Position numbers and translations under genes: made by a program
NCBI GenBank assembly: GCA_006503475.1
Contig: RSEH01000116.1
Coordinates: 1-64,000, forward strand
DNA length: 64,000 nucleotides
Reading direction: 5' to 3'
From: Stentor roeselii
Taxonomy: Eukaryota > Ciliophora > Heterotrichea > Heterotrichida > Stentoridae
Part shown: positions 1 to 10,672 of the stretch, piece after piece
How the letters are laid out: each line of letters starts with the position of its first letter
Numbering within the stretch: the first letter of the stretch is position 1
Notes under the pieces: generated by a model
Database searches by the model: none
Told to the model about the DNA's origin: nothing
What the model saw: only the letters and a program-made list of their open reading frames with translations

Positions 1-1405
1 TTTCATTATATTTTGGAAGAAATGTTAAATCTGTGTTTTCAAATAGAAAATTAAGTAAATTTGAAAAATCATTTGCTACTATTAGAGAAGCCACTCTGGG
101 CCCAGTAAAGTAAACTTGATATTTTTCTTCCCAAAACTCTTTGAATAATGTTTTATCTAATTTGATAACATTATCAGCAATACTCAAGTAAAATTCACAA
201 TCTGTTTCAATAATATTAATCAATTTGTTGATATATGAATTATAACCTAAACACGCATCTATGATTATCTTATAAGCTTTCAATTTTCTTTTGTATTCAG
301 CATCTTCTATAGTGTTTTCGTCAAGCAAGTATTCTTTGGAGGATTTTAAATCTTTTCCTCCTTGTTTATCAATCTCAATTTTAAAATATTTTGAGTAGAT
401 TAAAACTTCCATATTTTTTAGTCCCTCAAATGTTTTCTCAATAAGAAATTTCGTGCATTGTTTTGCATTTGAATTGATTGATAATAATAATAACGATTCC
501 ATGAATTTCTTGTCAAAATGAACATGATCTATAATTTTATTGGGTAATCCATTTGATATTGTAGTCAGTTGATTTATATTATCTTTATATATAATCGATT
601 GTAATATAGTTTTTCTTATAAGGATATTAGCATATAGAAACAAATAAGAATTATTCAGCTCTATTTGGATAGAGTCTATCAAGTGAAAAATATTTTCAAT
701 TGAGTCATATTCAATAGCACAGCAAAATAGTAGATAAAAAGTAGTTTTATCATTTCTCTTTGATTTTAAGTCTCCAAGAATCGCATAACCTATGGGAGTT
801 TTCCCAATAGAATTAGGCTTAACGATTCGTTTAAAGTTTGAGTTTTTGTTTACATATATTTTATTATCAATTCCAACTTTACATAAAACTGTTTTACCTG
901 ATGCTTTTTTGGCTATCAAATACTTTTCACAATTAAAAATGATAGGCCATGACTTCCTTCCTTTAATTACATACTTCAAATAATCACTAGAAGCTGCATC
1001 AGCTAATAACCATTCCATTTCTGCCAGTCTCTCAATTTCTTCAAATTTTCCCTCATAAGCTAAAGAATAAACCTTTAAGTCTTGATCTTCTTGGTTTTCA
1101 ATAAGGAATTTGTATGCCTCTTCTGAGCTTTCAATATATTTTTGTGCTTTAATATCAATAATATTAGTTTGAGTTGTTGAATCTTTATTATTTTGAGTAG
1201 TTGAATCTGGATTATTTCGATTTGAATCATCAATAGTTGTGCTTTTCTCACTGGGATGATTTTTAGTCAGATTTTCTCTGGGAGGGTTAGACTTATTCAA
1301 AGAAGAAGGATCTGTTGAGTTAGAATTTTTAAAATCAAGCTTAGACTCTTCTTTTTCATCGATAGGACAAGTATAATTATCAGTTGACCGTTCTCCACTA
1401 TTCAT
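1..1405 (-). CDS. Unrecognised AT-rich protein, 3' end beyond left edge
   Basis: An open frame starts at the ATG at 1405 and runs to the left edge without a stop, giving at least 468 residues. The C-terminus is outside the window. The first ~85 residues are rich in Ser, Asn, Thr and Asp with a loose repeat of DSTTQ-type blocks, so they are probably disordered. The rest is rich in Lys, Ile, Asn and Leu and looks helical, perhaps a helical-repeat fold, but I recognise no family, signal peptide or membrane segment. Base composition is poorer in G+C than in the housekeeping genes further right and resembles the gene at 4397. A perfect E2F-type motif lies ~176 bp upstream. Confidence 0.75.
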   Translation of the reverse strand, partial: MNSGERSTDNYTCPIDEKEESKLDFKNSNSTDPSSLNKSNPPRENLTKNHPSEKSTTIDDSNRNNPDSTTQNNKDSTTQTNIIDIKAQKYIESSEEAYKFLIENQEDQDLKVYSLAYEGKFEEIERLAEMEWLLADAASSDYLKYVIKGRKSWPIIFNCEKYLIAKKASGKTVLCKVGIDNKIYVNKNSNFKRIVKPNSIGKTPIGYAILGDLKSKRNDKTTFYLLFCCAIEYDSIENIFHLIDSIQIELNNSYLFLYANILIRKTILQSIIYKDNINQLTTISNGLPNKIIDHVHFDKKFMESLLLLSINSNAKQCTKFLIEKTFEGLKNMEVLIYSKYFKIEIDKQGGKDLKSSKEYLLDENTIEDAEYKRKLKAYKIIIDACLGYNSYINKLINIIETDCEFYLSIADNVIKLDKTLFKEFWEEKYQVYFTGPRVASLIVANDFSNLLNFLFENTDLTFLPKYNE

Positions 1406-1580
1406 TTTATTAAGGATTATTTAAAATTTAAGAAAGACTATTAACCTTTGCTTTACTATCAGAATATTTTTAATTTCATGAATTTTAATCTTTAACTAAA
1501 CCTTTTTTAGCCCTCAAATAGATTTGAGGTTATTTTTGAGGGTTAGATAATAATAGATCCTTTTTTCTTCACAGAAAATA

Positions 1581-1589
1581 TTTCGCGCC
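1581..1589. promoter_or_regulatory. E2F/DP-like motif TTTCGCGCC
   Basis: TTTCGCGCC matches the E2F/DP consensus TTTSGCGC exactly and stands out in very AT-rich DNA. It lies ~176 bp upstream of the minus-strand gene starting at 1405. A DP-family gene is in this window at 38329. Function is inferred only. Confidence 0.35.
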
Positions 1590-2143
1590 ATTTTCTTAAA
1601 ATAATAAATTACCCGGGTATATTAGGCAGAATAAACTTTCATCTTTCATTAAAGTTTTAATAACAAAATCAATTCTCTTCTCTCCCTCTAAATTTCAATC
1701 TATATCATTATCCTGATAGCTGTTTCAAGCTTAAAGAGCGTGAAAAATCTTTCTTTCTCTTAAAAGAGTTTAACTTTCTATATTTCGTTTCCTTACTATG
1801 CACAAACTTTTCGAGTTAACCATTTAAAGAAAAATCTCATCATATGTGTAAATAAATCTATGTGCGAACTTAAAATAATTTAAGAAATTTAATTACCAAG
1901 ATTGAAAATTCAAAGATTTTACTTGTCAAATTTCTCTAATCGGTTCGTATTAGATTTAATTACAAATAATAATCTTTGAGTAAATGATTGAGTTGGTATG
2001 ATATTCGAAAGAGATTGATACCCTCTTTTGAAAAAACTCTGAAAGTCATAGTGGATTGAATTTTCAAATAAAGTTAACTTAATACTAAAGTTTCAATGTC
2101 TGATGAATAATTTATTTGTCAATAAATTTCAATTCATGACAAG

Positions 2144-2223
2144 GGTAATTTTGATTTTTGGAAATATTATAAAATAGAGTTCAACGGTAATTTTGATTTT
2201 TGGAAATATTATAAAATAGAGTT
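2144..2223. repeat. 38-bp direct repeat, two copies
   Basis: Two identical 38-bp copies lie at 2144-2181 and 2186-2223 (period 42 bp), separated by 4 bp. The unit is AT-rich and non-coding. It looks like a recent local tandem duplication. Confidence 0.9.
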
Positions 2224-4396
2224 TTATCAATAATTTTAGAAATACAAATAAAAAATTATTAATACATGATATTAAAAATCTCAAAGAATATAATTCAAAA
2301 ATATCAATATAGATGTCTCTTCAGAGCATTCATTTATATGCATTTTATTTCTTGATTTGGTTGATTTGAGACGATAAATATAATCTATCCTCGGAAAAAT
2401 CAACTAAATTAATAAATTTCGTCGTGTTAATTACTGATTAAGCAACTTAAGTCTTACTAATTTAATAAACTAATTTTTCAAATAATTAGTGATATTTTTG
2501 AAAAATACATCGAAAATAAATCCATATTGTTACAGCAGAAGTTAAATTCAGGATCAGAACCTAGGCAGAGAATGACCTTTATTCAAGATTGCTGTAAAAT
2601 GATATCGAAATTATAGAAAATGTACGGTAGTTTATAAAAAAACTCAATGATGACTATTAAAATTGAAGTCAATCTAAAAGTCTGGTATTCAATTAATTAC
2701 TGCAATAAATCATTTGATTTTTGCAGTAAATATCCCTATCAGACGAACTAGCATCATCCAAGATGTTTATACTTGATTTACTTTAAAAGCATCATTATTA
2801 TTACCTGAATCATAATAAAGCTATTACTCGATATTATTAGCAAAATGATAGATAAAAAATTATTTATCTATTGAGGAAAATTTTGCAAGGTATTTGATTA
2901 TCTTTTTTTTAATCTAAAGAGCTTTACTATGAAAATATGTAACAGATGTAGATCTTGAATATAAATTATCAAGTTATTTGGATCGGATGTCATCAGGTCA
3001 ACTATGGTAAATAGAAATAAAATATCAGTGATTTTATTTCGAATAATATTATACTCTTATAATACAAAAAAAAACTCAGGATATCAAATATTCAGCAAAA
3101 TAAATCATGAATTTTTCAGATTAGAACTTTATAAATTTTATTAGAGAACTATAAAGATTTAACCTTTATGGAAAATCTATTTACCATATTCTTGTTTGAA
3201 ATCATTTCAGAACTCATTTCATTAAAAGAACCCACAGCTGTTCCCGATTAGATAGCTATTATAGATATTCCTTTAGAAAACTCTTCAATTCTTAACTTAA
3301 TAGCCCTATATAGCAAAGTGAATAAAATTTATTATTTTAGGAATCTTGATTCGTTTATACAAATTTTTAGCAAATATCTGAATGGTATCTCTCAAATTCT
3401 TTAAACTAGTCTATCAACACTTAAAAAATAAATATTGTTCTTAATTTAACTACCAAAACTATAATATATAAAAACTTCTCAATTAAAAATAAATTATTTA
3501 ATATTGATTTAGGTGAAAGTTAACTTTTATTTTAATATTATTTTTTTGAAGAATATTTTTCCTGAAAACAACATCTGCTGCACTTATAAACTTTTTCAAA
3601 GTAAATATAAAAATGTAACCTTTTAATTTAATTACAAAAGCATCCATTACCTCATTGTATTTTTCAATAAGATTAATAACTTGCAATCAATAAAGAAAAT
3701 ACTTCAAAATTTACTTATTTTAGATCAGCTTGCGAATCGAAACAAAATAATCGAACATCCTCTAACCCTCTCTCAAAATTTTAAAAAATTGATACAATTG
3801 CACGTATTAAAGCCATTAAACAAAGCGAAAAAACTGCTTCAATTATCAAATCATTCAAATGAATAAATCCTAAGACTCAAGTAAGAAAGGAAAGAAATCA
3901 AGTCTACCAATCCTGAAACTGATCGGCCAAGGCAAGATTTTTTATGGTTAACAAGGCAGAGAGCATGCAAGACAACCTACCAGTAGCAAGAAGATAACAA
4001 AAATAAATCTAAAAAGATTTTCTACATGATAAACCCTAATAAACATGAATAGTGTAGTTTGTAGAAAGTTTATTAATATAAAGGGTAATAAATTAGTTGT
4101 TGGTAACTTAATTATCTTAGATAATTTTTCATATAAATTTGCCTTTTATATGAATATTGTTAAGATTATAAGTTCCTCAATCAATCTCAAAATCTAAGCT
4201 TTATTTATGAAAAATAGTAAAATTATTAGATTATTATTTGTTGTATCTAAAATCTGTTGAAGTACCACTTGTTGACGAACTTATAAATCTAATCAAGAGA
4301 AATGAATCTTAATCCTTATCAAAACCCTTTATGCAAATATTTTTCATTGTATGAAATCTTTCCATTTCTAAAGATCGCTTGATACTTCTATAATAA

Positions 4397-6091
4397 ATGT
4401 ATCCTGAGCTCAAACAACAAATTCAAAATCTAGATCAAGAACTCTCAGAAATTGAACAAGATGCGATTGAAATGATCTTATCAAGTAACCTCGATCATAT
4501 TCAAGAAAAGCTAAGAGATTCTTACTTTGAGCTACAATCTCAGCTTTCAATCAAACTTCTCCTTTCTGAAAATTTCGAAGACTTGAATCTTAAACACATA
4601 CAGATAAAATTTAAATGTCTTAAAAACCTCAAAAAATACATCAATTCAAAACTATTTGAAATCGAATTAAATGAGATACTTGATAGAATCGAAGAACTGA
4701 TTTTTGAAAAAAATTCTCAAGACTTAGACGAAATTTTAGATTTTTGTTCAGGTTTTAGTACAACTGCGGGAATTTGCACTTCAAAAGAAACTATATCGGG
4801 ATACACTTATCGGATAAATGAAATATCTGTTATTAATGATGCTATAAATACTATTAAAAAAATGATTGAACAAAATAAGAAAAAAGATATAATTTTGGAT
4901 TTTATCTCAATAAATTTCAAAAATAATCAGAAAATACTTGATAGGCTTGCATTACTTTTCATTGATTCAGGTCAAATAGAGATTTCAGAAGACATTTTAT
5001 CGTTTGTTAAAAAAATTAATATTGAAAAAAATTATACACTGTTAGAAGAAACTGAAAAAAAACATATGGATCTAAAAGATACTTTTAGAATATTGGAGTT
5101 AATTGACTCTGAGCTTGTTGAAAATTTTTATCTTCAAGATATCCCTCTCGATGAGTGCTACCTTGCATTAATGCAAAAGGCCCAAGAATTATATGAAAAC
5201 TTTGAAAATACACTTCAAATAAAAATTAAAAATTATAAAAAAACTGCAATCGGAGCTATCCCTCAGATTGATGGAATTTTAGCAGAGTTTATTTCACAAA
5301 TCCTTGACATTCAAAATCAAAAATTATTACTAAAGTCAATTAGAAATCTAAAAAAAAATAAACCAGTTATTTCATTTACAAGAGCTATAGAGTCAATAAC
5401 TCATTTTCCCCTTGAATTACAATATATCTATTGTGAGCTTTTGATATTATTTTCAGAAAATCCAGGAAGAACTTTGAATTTTTTGTTTTGCTCAGATTTT
5501 TTTACTAAGTCTATGAGACTACTTCCAGATGACTGGGCGGCTCATTTTATACAAAGAGTTTGCACTTCTCCTTTTAAAGATGCCTTTGCTAAATTTAACA
5601 AAGGAATCCCAATTTCATCTCAAGATATAGAAGAAGTTACCAGAAAGATCAAACTTCTTTTTCTCCCAGAAGGAACTTCAGGACTAAATCTGCACAACGG
5701 CTCAATCGTTATCAAGAATTTTGATGGTCTCCTTGAAAAAGAATGCACCTTCACTGTTTATCTTCATGAAATCGCACATTATTTACTTAGAAAAGACTGT
5801 TTGTTTATAGAAGATCATATGAATAATAAAAGTCTTGAAACTGAAGGGGTCAAAGTATTAGAAGGTGGAGAACATTTAGAACAATGCTTGTTTGGGGAGG
5901 TGATTACAAAGATTACTTTTATTGCTAGTGACTTTTTAATGAATTCTGAACTTCCTCAACAAATTGGAAGCTTTAGAGAAAAGTTTTTAGAGTATAATAG
6001 AGACAACAATATGGGATCGGTGGTACTTAAGAGTTCAGGTGGATTATACTTAGGAGAATGTGGGTTCAGAAAAGTTAAGATAAAAAAATAA
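4397..6091 (+). CDS. Predicted HExxH zinc metallopeptidase
   Basis: Intronless frame of 564 residues from the first ATG after an upstream in-frame stop. Residues ~1-340 are Lys/Glu/Ile-rich and predicted helical with no family I know. The C-terminal part carries HEIAH (457-461), the zinc-binding and catalytic HExxH motif of gluzincin- and metzincin-type peptidases. About 35 residues later an acidic segment (GGEHLEQCLFGE) could supply the third, glutamate ligand, which would fit a gluzincin. There is no signal peptide, so a cytosolic enzyme is likely. Codon use is AT-rich like the left-edge gene and unlike the genes from 7.6 kb on. Substrate unknown; activity is inferred from the motif alone. 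Confidence 0.8.
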   Translation: MYPELKQQIQNLDQELSEIEQDAIEMILSSNLDHIQEKLRDSYFELQSQLSIKLLLSENFEDLNLKHIQIKFKCLKNLKKYINSKLFEIELNEILDRIEELIFEKNSQDLDEILDFCSGFSTTAGICTSKETISGYTYRINEISVINDAINTIKKMIEQNKKKDIILDFISINFKNNQKILDRLALLFIDSGQIEISEDILSFVKKINIEKNYTLLEETEKKHMDLKDTFRILELIDSELVENFYLQDIPLDECYLALMQKAQELYENFENTLQIKIKNYKKTAIGAIPQIDGILAEFISQILDIQNQKLLLKSIRNLKKNKPVISFTRAIESITHFPLELQYIYCELLILFSENPGRTLNFLFCSDFFTKSMRLLPDDWAAHFIQRVCTSPFKDAFAKFNKGIPISSQDIEEVTRKIKLLFLPEGTSGLNLHNGSIVIKNFDGLLEKECTFTVYLHEIAHYLLRKDCLFIEDHMNNKSLETEGVKVLEGGEHLEQCLFGEVITKITFIASDFLMNSELPQQIGSFREKFLEYNRDNNMGSVVLKSSGGLYLGECGFRKVKIKK

Positions 6092-7586
6092 ACATAAAAA
6101 TCTTGTCTTAATCATTTGGATTATAGGTAATTTATTTAGAATATTTTGAATAATTATCAGGAGAATCTTTGATTCTAGTTTAAATTCAAATTAGATAATT
6201 AGATCATAATCATTTTTAATTAACCGAATCACTCTGAGAAAATGAAGGAAAAAATAATTTGAGGCAAAGATAAACTCAGGAAAAATGATGGTAGAAAAAG
6301 AAAATAGCATAGGTTAAAGCTAGTATTGATAGGAAAATAAAAATAAGAGGATTAAAAGAAATCTTGGGAACAAAAAAATTTTAGGGTTAAAGAATTTTGC
6401 TTGAGACGATGATTAATAAAACTCATCTATGATGATTCGGTATTCGTTGGCTTGCAAATTTTACTGAGTCAAGCTCAATTCCTCTAATTTTTATATCTAT
6501 GCTAATAAAATATGTTTTCTTAAAATATTCATAGAAGAGCAACACTTATTTAAAACTATATAAAATAATAATAATTATATCCATAGTTAATATCACTTCC
6601 AAAAATATATGAAAATAAAGAGCTATTAAATATTTCATATACAAGGTTGATTCCACCATGAATGAAACTGAAAATCATTAGTCAATAAATTAAAAAATAG
6701 CCTGATGGTTTATCTAATCGATTACAAAATAATGTCCTAAAATGTTTCTATTGAAATACAATTGACTGAGATGGAGAATTGCTCATAAATAACAACCTGT
6801 TTCAAAGCTCTCTGATTCTATATCGAACCATCAACTTTTTAAAAGATTTTCAATAATTTAGAGTTCGAAACTCTACCTTCATTATTAGGATCTAATTCAC
6901 AAAAAAGTCGATAAGGGTTAATGAAATCGAAAAAATGATATATAATTTTATATTCTATCAAAATTACTACTAATAAAAGAAAGTACTTTAAAGGGGAAAA
7001 TGAAAGAACTCTTTATGAATCACTGTTTTAACCATTTAGCTACGAGAGTAGGACTGAAGCGATTGGCTCAATAGAAGTAAAACTTGATAATATTCAGATC
7101 TCGGACATTCAAGTCTCTGAGTTTTCGAAAAAAATACTTTAAATTAGATCTCTCTTCCATTGCAATCTGAGTAATTAACTCATGCATATTATTAGTATTT
7201 ATTAAACTCAATCATTCAATGAATTTTAAAAAAAGTTGATATTCTGATGAAAATGGCAGAAAATATTCATATATACGTTGAATCTGAAGAGTCTTAAAAT
7301 TTTGTGCTTTCGAGATATCCACTAAATTTCGATCTATCTAGAAATAGTAAAGATATCTATTCCAAGTAATTCAGAGAACTTCAAGTTTCAAAAGATAATC
7401 TCTGAGAACTTTAAATAGTCATGAGATATTTTTTATAAGAACAGGATTTAGTCAATAACAACAAAAAAATAATACTGCCTCATGAATCTCCACAAATTTA
7501 TTCAAGTCCCAAAACAAAAATCCCTTAAATCTCCCCAAATCTTAAAATTTTCCCTAAAATTTCTCAACTCACTGTTGAACTAATAA
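6092..7586. other. AT-rich interval without an intact gene
   Basis: About 1.5 kb with no intact gene. A locally G+C-richer patch near 6963-7140 reads like broken coding sequence (see findings), but nothing is recognisable. The last ~80 bp before the acyl-CoA oxidase ATG are A/C/T-rich. Confidence 0.6.
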
Positions 7587-9527
7587 ATGGCTCTGGACCT
7601 GGAACGTAAAACATCATTCAACAAAGAACTCTTATCAGAGCTCTTCCGCAGTAAAATCGTTCCGGAGGTCTCAGCAACTAGAATGCGTGAAATCCGTGAA
7701 AAAGCGAAAGCGATCCCTGATCTGATCAGCACATTCGAAAAATACCACATGACTCGCGAGCAGTCACTAATAAAAGGCCTGAAGCACGGAAAAGCCTGGA
7801 AAGAGTTCATGGACCGAGAAAAGCTTACAAGAGAAGAGCGTCGAACAGTCCTCGGTTACTTCACCGAGTTGACTCCTCACATTTTGCACTACGAGTTTTT
7901 CATGCCTTCTCTCGAGTTGCAAGCAAGTCCAGAGCAGAAAGCGAAATGGATGAGCAAATGTGAAAGTTTAGAGTACATCGGGTGTTACGCACAAACTGAA
8001 ATCGCTCACGGGTCGAATGTGAGAGGAATCGAAATCGAAGCACGATACAACCACGCGACGCAAGAGTTCACTTTTCACAGTCCGACCATCACAGCGACCA
8101 AATGGTGGGTCGGAGGACTTGGACTTGGATCCACCCACGCCTTGCTCGTCGCTCGGCTGATTATCAACGGCTCTGACTACGGCCCGAACGCGTTTTTCAT
8201 TCAAATCCGTGACTTGAAGACTCATGAACCCCTTCCTGGAGTAGAAGTCGGCGATATTGGGCCGAAAATGGGAAATCATGGAAACGACAACGGCTTTTTG
8301 AGGTTCGAGCACTTCAAGCAACCGAAAGAAGTTATGCTTAATCGCTTCGCTAAAATCAACGATGCAGGTGAATATGAAGTGATTGACCCCAACGCGATTA
8401 AAATACTTTACCTTTCACTTATAAGGGCAAGGTCTGCTCTTGTCTTTGATGCTTGGTACCCTTTGGCTTGCGCATTGACAATCGCTATTCGGTACTCCCT
8501 GATACGAGAACAGTTCCCAGACCCTGACAACCCATCAAAAGAACGAAAAATTTTAGACTACCAGGCACAGAAGTTCAAGTTGTTCCGAGTTCTTTCTCGT
8601 CTTTACTGCTTTATCTTCATCCGACCCTTTATCAAGGAAATGTACCGAAGAGCTGAAGAAAAACTGAAAAATGGAGATGACTCTGACTTGGCCTTTCTTC
8701 ATTGCATTATTTCTTTATATAAGAGTTATGTGACCTTCGGTATTTTAGATGGAATTGAAGAATGTAGAAGAAGTTGTGGAGGTCACGGCTTTCTGATGCT
8801 TTCTGGACTTCCTTCTTTGTACTTGGAGTACCTGCCTGCTATCACCTATGACGGGGATAATAGCATCTTGATCTTACAGTCCGCAAGGTACTACATGAAT
8901 ACCATGCGTAAAGGCAAAGAAGTCAATGAAAACTTGCTTTACTTGCACAGTCAAAACCAGGAAATCACAGGAGAAGCCCATTCAGCCCTTCTGCATCAAA
9001 ACTGCTTTGAACTCGCTGCTCGGCAAAAATTTCAGAGACTTTTAAATAGAGAAAAGGCACTTCTCGCTCAAGGGAAAAAAAAAAACGTCATCTGGAATAA
9101 GGACTTGCAAGTTGAAGCGATTGAAGCTTGTGAAGCTGGATTTTATGCTTCTGTTCATAAGTTCTTCGCTATGGGAGTCAATGAAATCACTGACCCGAGC
9201 ATTAAAAATGTTGTGGAAACTGTCAGGCAAGTCTTCGCTGTTAGTGAATTGGAAAAGTTTCATGGAGAACTCGTCAGGGCAGGGGCCAGGACTGACTTGA
9301 TTGAAAAGTTGAAAGGGGTGCAACTTGAAGCCTTTGAAAAACTTAGACCTGACGCTTTGGGACTTGTGGAAGTCTTTGAAATACCTGATGAAGGCTTGAA
9401 CTCTGTCATTGCACGAACGGATGGCAAGGTCTATGAACATATGCTTAGGGCGAGCAAGTATCTCAATCCATTGAATAAGGACAAAGTATTCTCAGGGATA
9501 AGAAAATACCTAACGCCTAAAATTTAG
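7587..9527 (+). CDS. ACOX: Acyl-CoA oxidase
   Basis: Intronless, 646 residues, the usual length of peroxisomal acyl-CoA oxidases (~660). These enzymes use FAD to oxidise acyl-CoA to trans-2-enoyl-CoA and release H2O2, the first step of peroxisomal beta-oxidation. Visible family marks are the substrate/FAD region CYAQTEIAHGSNVRGIE, the KWWVGGLG segment and the GGHGF...Y block. The motif that normally reads (T/F)-(Y/F)-E-G-E/D-N with the catalytic Glu reads TYDGDN here. The C-terminus is TPKI, not a canonical SKL-type PTS1, so peroxisomal import is not shown. The start context (taataaATGG) is typical of this window. Confidence 0.93.
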   Translation: MALDLERKTSFNKELLSELFRSKIVPEVSATRMREIREKAKAIPDLISTFEKYHMTREQSLIKGLKHGKAWKEFMDREKLTREERRTVLGYFTELTPHILHYEFFMPSLELQASPEQKAKWMSKCESLEYIGCYAQTEIAHGSNVRGIEIEARYNHATQEFTFHSPTITATKWWVGGLGLGSTHALLVARLIINGSDYGPNAFFIQIRDLKTHEPLPGVEVGDIGPKMGNHGNDNGFLRFEHFKQPKEVMLNRFAKINDAGEYEVIDPNAIKILYLSLIRARSALVFDAWYPLACALTIAIRYSLIREQFPDPDNPSKERKILDYQAQKFKLFRVLSRLYCFIFIRPFIKEMYRRAEEKLKNGDDSDLAFLHCIISLYKSYVTFGILDGIEECRRSCGGHGFLMLSGLPSLYLEYLPAITYDGDNSILILQSARYYMNTMRKGKEVNENLLYLHSQNQEITGEAHSALLHQNCFELAARQKFQRLLNREKALLAQGKKKNVIWNKDLQVEAIEACEAGFYASVHKFFAMGVNEITDPSIKNVVETVRQVFAVSELEKFHGELVRAGARTDLIEKLKGVQLEAFEKLRPDALGLVEVFEIPDEGLNSVIARTDGKVYEHMLRASKYLNPLNKDKVFSGIRKYLTPKI

Positions 9528-9631
9528 ATTAAGGATTATTACTTCTGAAAATTCTTTAATGTATTGATATTTTATCTCTAGAGACAAAATCATTCATTAA
9601 AAAATTAAATGTCTATCTTATAACATCCTAC

Positions 9632-10672
9632 TTAAAACACAATACACGATCTCTTACTTTTCTTTTCCTCTACCTTCTGTGGTTCACTATTAGAATTCAA
9701 CTTACTGACAGGAGTTTCATTTGTATTCCCTCTAACCCCACTAGTTTTCTTTTCTTCCCTACTAGCTCTTTTACTTTTACTGGAATTATTCAAAATCACC
9801 CAGTCAAAAAGACCATCAGTTTCAATATCAAGTCTTTGACTCAAGTCCTTAAAAAGTCTTTTAACATATCCATAATCCGGCAAGTCTTCAAACTTTAAAG
9901 CTTTACAATAATTCAAGTAAATCGAGAACTCTTCAGGAAACCCTTTACAAAGTTCATCTAAAGGTGTTCCCATCTTGATCTCATAAATTCTTTTATATTT
10001 TTCTTCCCTGTTCCTGGTATCAACACCCTGCCAAGGCAAAGCGCCTCTTAAAAAGTACATCAAAACATACCCGATGCCTTCTAAGTCGTCTCTTCTGCCT
10101 TGTTCAATGCCTGCATGGGTGCTGACTGAAGCGTATCTGGCGGTTCCTGTCAAGTTTTTCCCTTCTCTGTAGGGAATGTGCTGACCTGTTTTTATGTCTC
10201 GGTACTTTTTCGCCAGGCCGAAGTCGATCACGTAAAGCAAACCGCTTCTCTTTCCTGTACCGATCAAAAAGTTGTCTGGTTTTATGTCGCGATGTAAGAA
10301 ACTCTTGCTGTGGACGTACTCGATTCGACTTAGCATTTGATCTGCTAGGAGTAAAGCTGTTTTTAGTGAAAATTTACGATTGCATGTGTTAAACAAGTCT
10401 TCTAGACTAGGGCCTAATAGGTCTAGAACCATTACGTTGAAGGCACCTTCAGTGCCAAACCAATGAATCGCTGGAATCCCAGTTCCTCCTTGAAGTAACT
10501 TTATCAACTTGCTCTCATAGATCAATTGTGGATGTCGAGTGTTAATCTTTTCAAGTTTGACAGCAACGCTTTCATTGCTCAGAAGATTAACTCCTTCAAA
10601 AATCTCGCCAAAGGAGCCTGAGCCGATCTTTTTCAAGATTTTATACTTTGAACCTACCACAATCTCTTGCAT
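9632..10672 (-). CDS. CK1: Casein kinase 1 family kinase with CaaX-like C-terminus
   Basis: Intronless, 346 residues. Ser/Thr kinase of the CK1 group: Gly-rich loop [12 protein letters not shown] near residue 12, catalytic [11 protein letters not shown], and the CK1-specific absence of the APE motif, replaced by a region leading into [17 protein letters not shown]. All catalytic residues appear intact. The tail is Ser/Lys-rich and ends [10 protein letters not shown]: a polybasic stretch plus Cys-aliphatic-aliphatic-Phe, matching a CaaX prenylation signal. This suggests membrane anchoring, a role yeast Yck1/2 achieve by C-terminal palmitoylation. Divergent from the isomerase gene with 195 bp between ATGs. 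Confidence 0.96.
   Translation of the reverse strand: MQEIVVGSKYKILKKIGSGSFGEIFEGVNLLSNESVAVKLEKINTRHPQLIYESKLIKLLQGGTGIPAIHWFGTEGAFNVMVLDLLGPSLEDLFNTCNRKFSLKTALLLADQMLSRIEYVHSKSFLHRDIKPDNFLIGTGKRSGLLYVIDFGLAKKYRDIKTGQHIPYREGKNLTGTARYASVSTHAGIEQGRRDDLEGIGYVLMYFLRGALPWQGVDTRNREEKYKRIYEIKMGTPLDELCKGFPEEFSIYLNYCKALKFEDLPDYGYVKRLFKDLSQRLDIETDGLFDWVILNNSSKSKRASREEKKTSGVRGNTNETPVSKLNSNSEPQKVEEKKSKRSCIVF

Larger units (their letters stand above)
1406..4396. other. Long gene-poor AT-rich interval
   Basis: No convincing gene is seen in about 3 kb. It holds an E2F-like motif (1581-1589), a 10-bp palindrome TACCCGGGTA (1610-1619) and a 38-bp direct repeat (2144-2223). Standard-code open frames here are at most ~60 codons and have no recognisable similarity. 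One plus-strand frame (2898-4380) is almost free of TGA but full of TAA/TAG, and it shows no clear codon-position bias in G. Confidence 0.6.

Noticed and set aside
3168-4382. A 404-residue gene if TAA and TAG coded for Gln
   Set aside because: G is about equally frequent at codon positions 1 and 3, unlike in real genes here, and nothing is recognisable. Kept only as a low-interest finding.
7968-8321. Minus-strand open frame of 117 codons inside the acyl-CoA oxidase gene, and a similar 132-codon frame at 9042-9440
   Set aside because: They lie opposite a strongly conserved gene, show no recognisable domain, and follow from its codon pattern.
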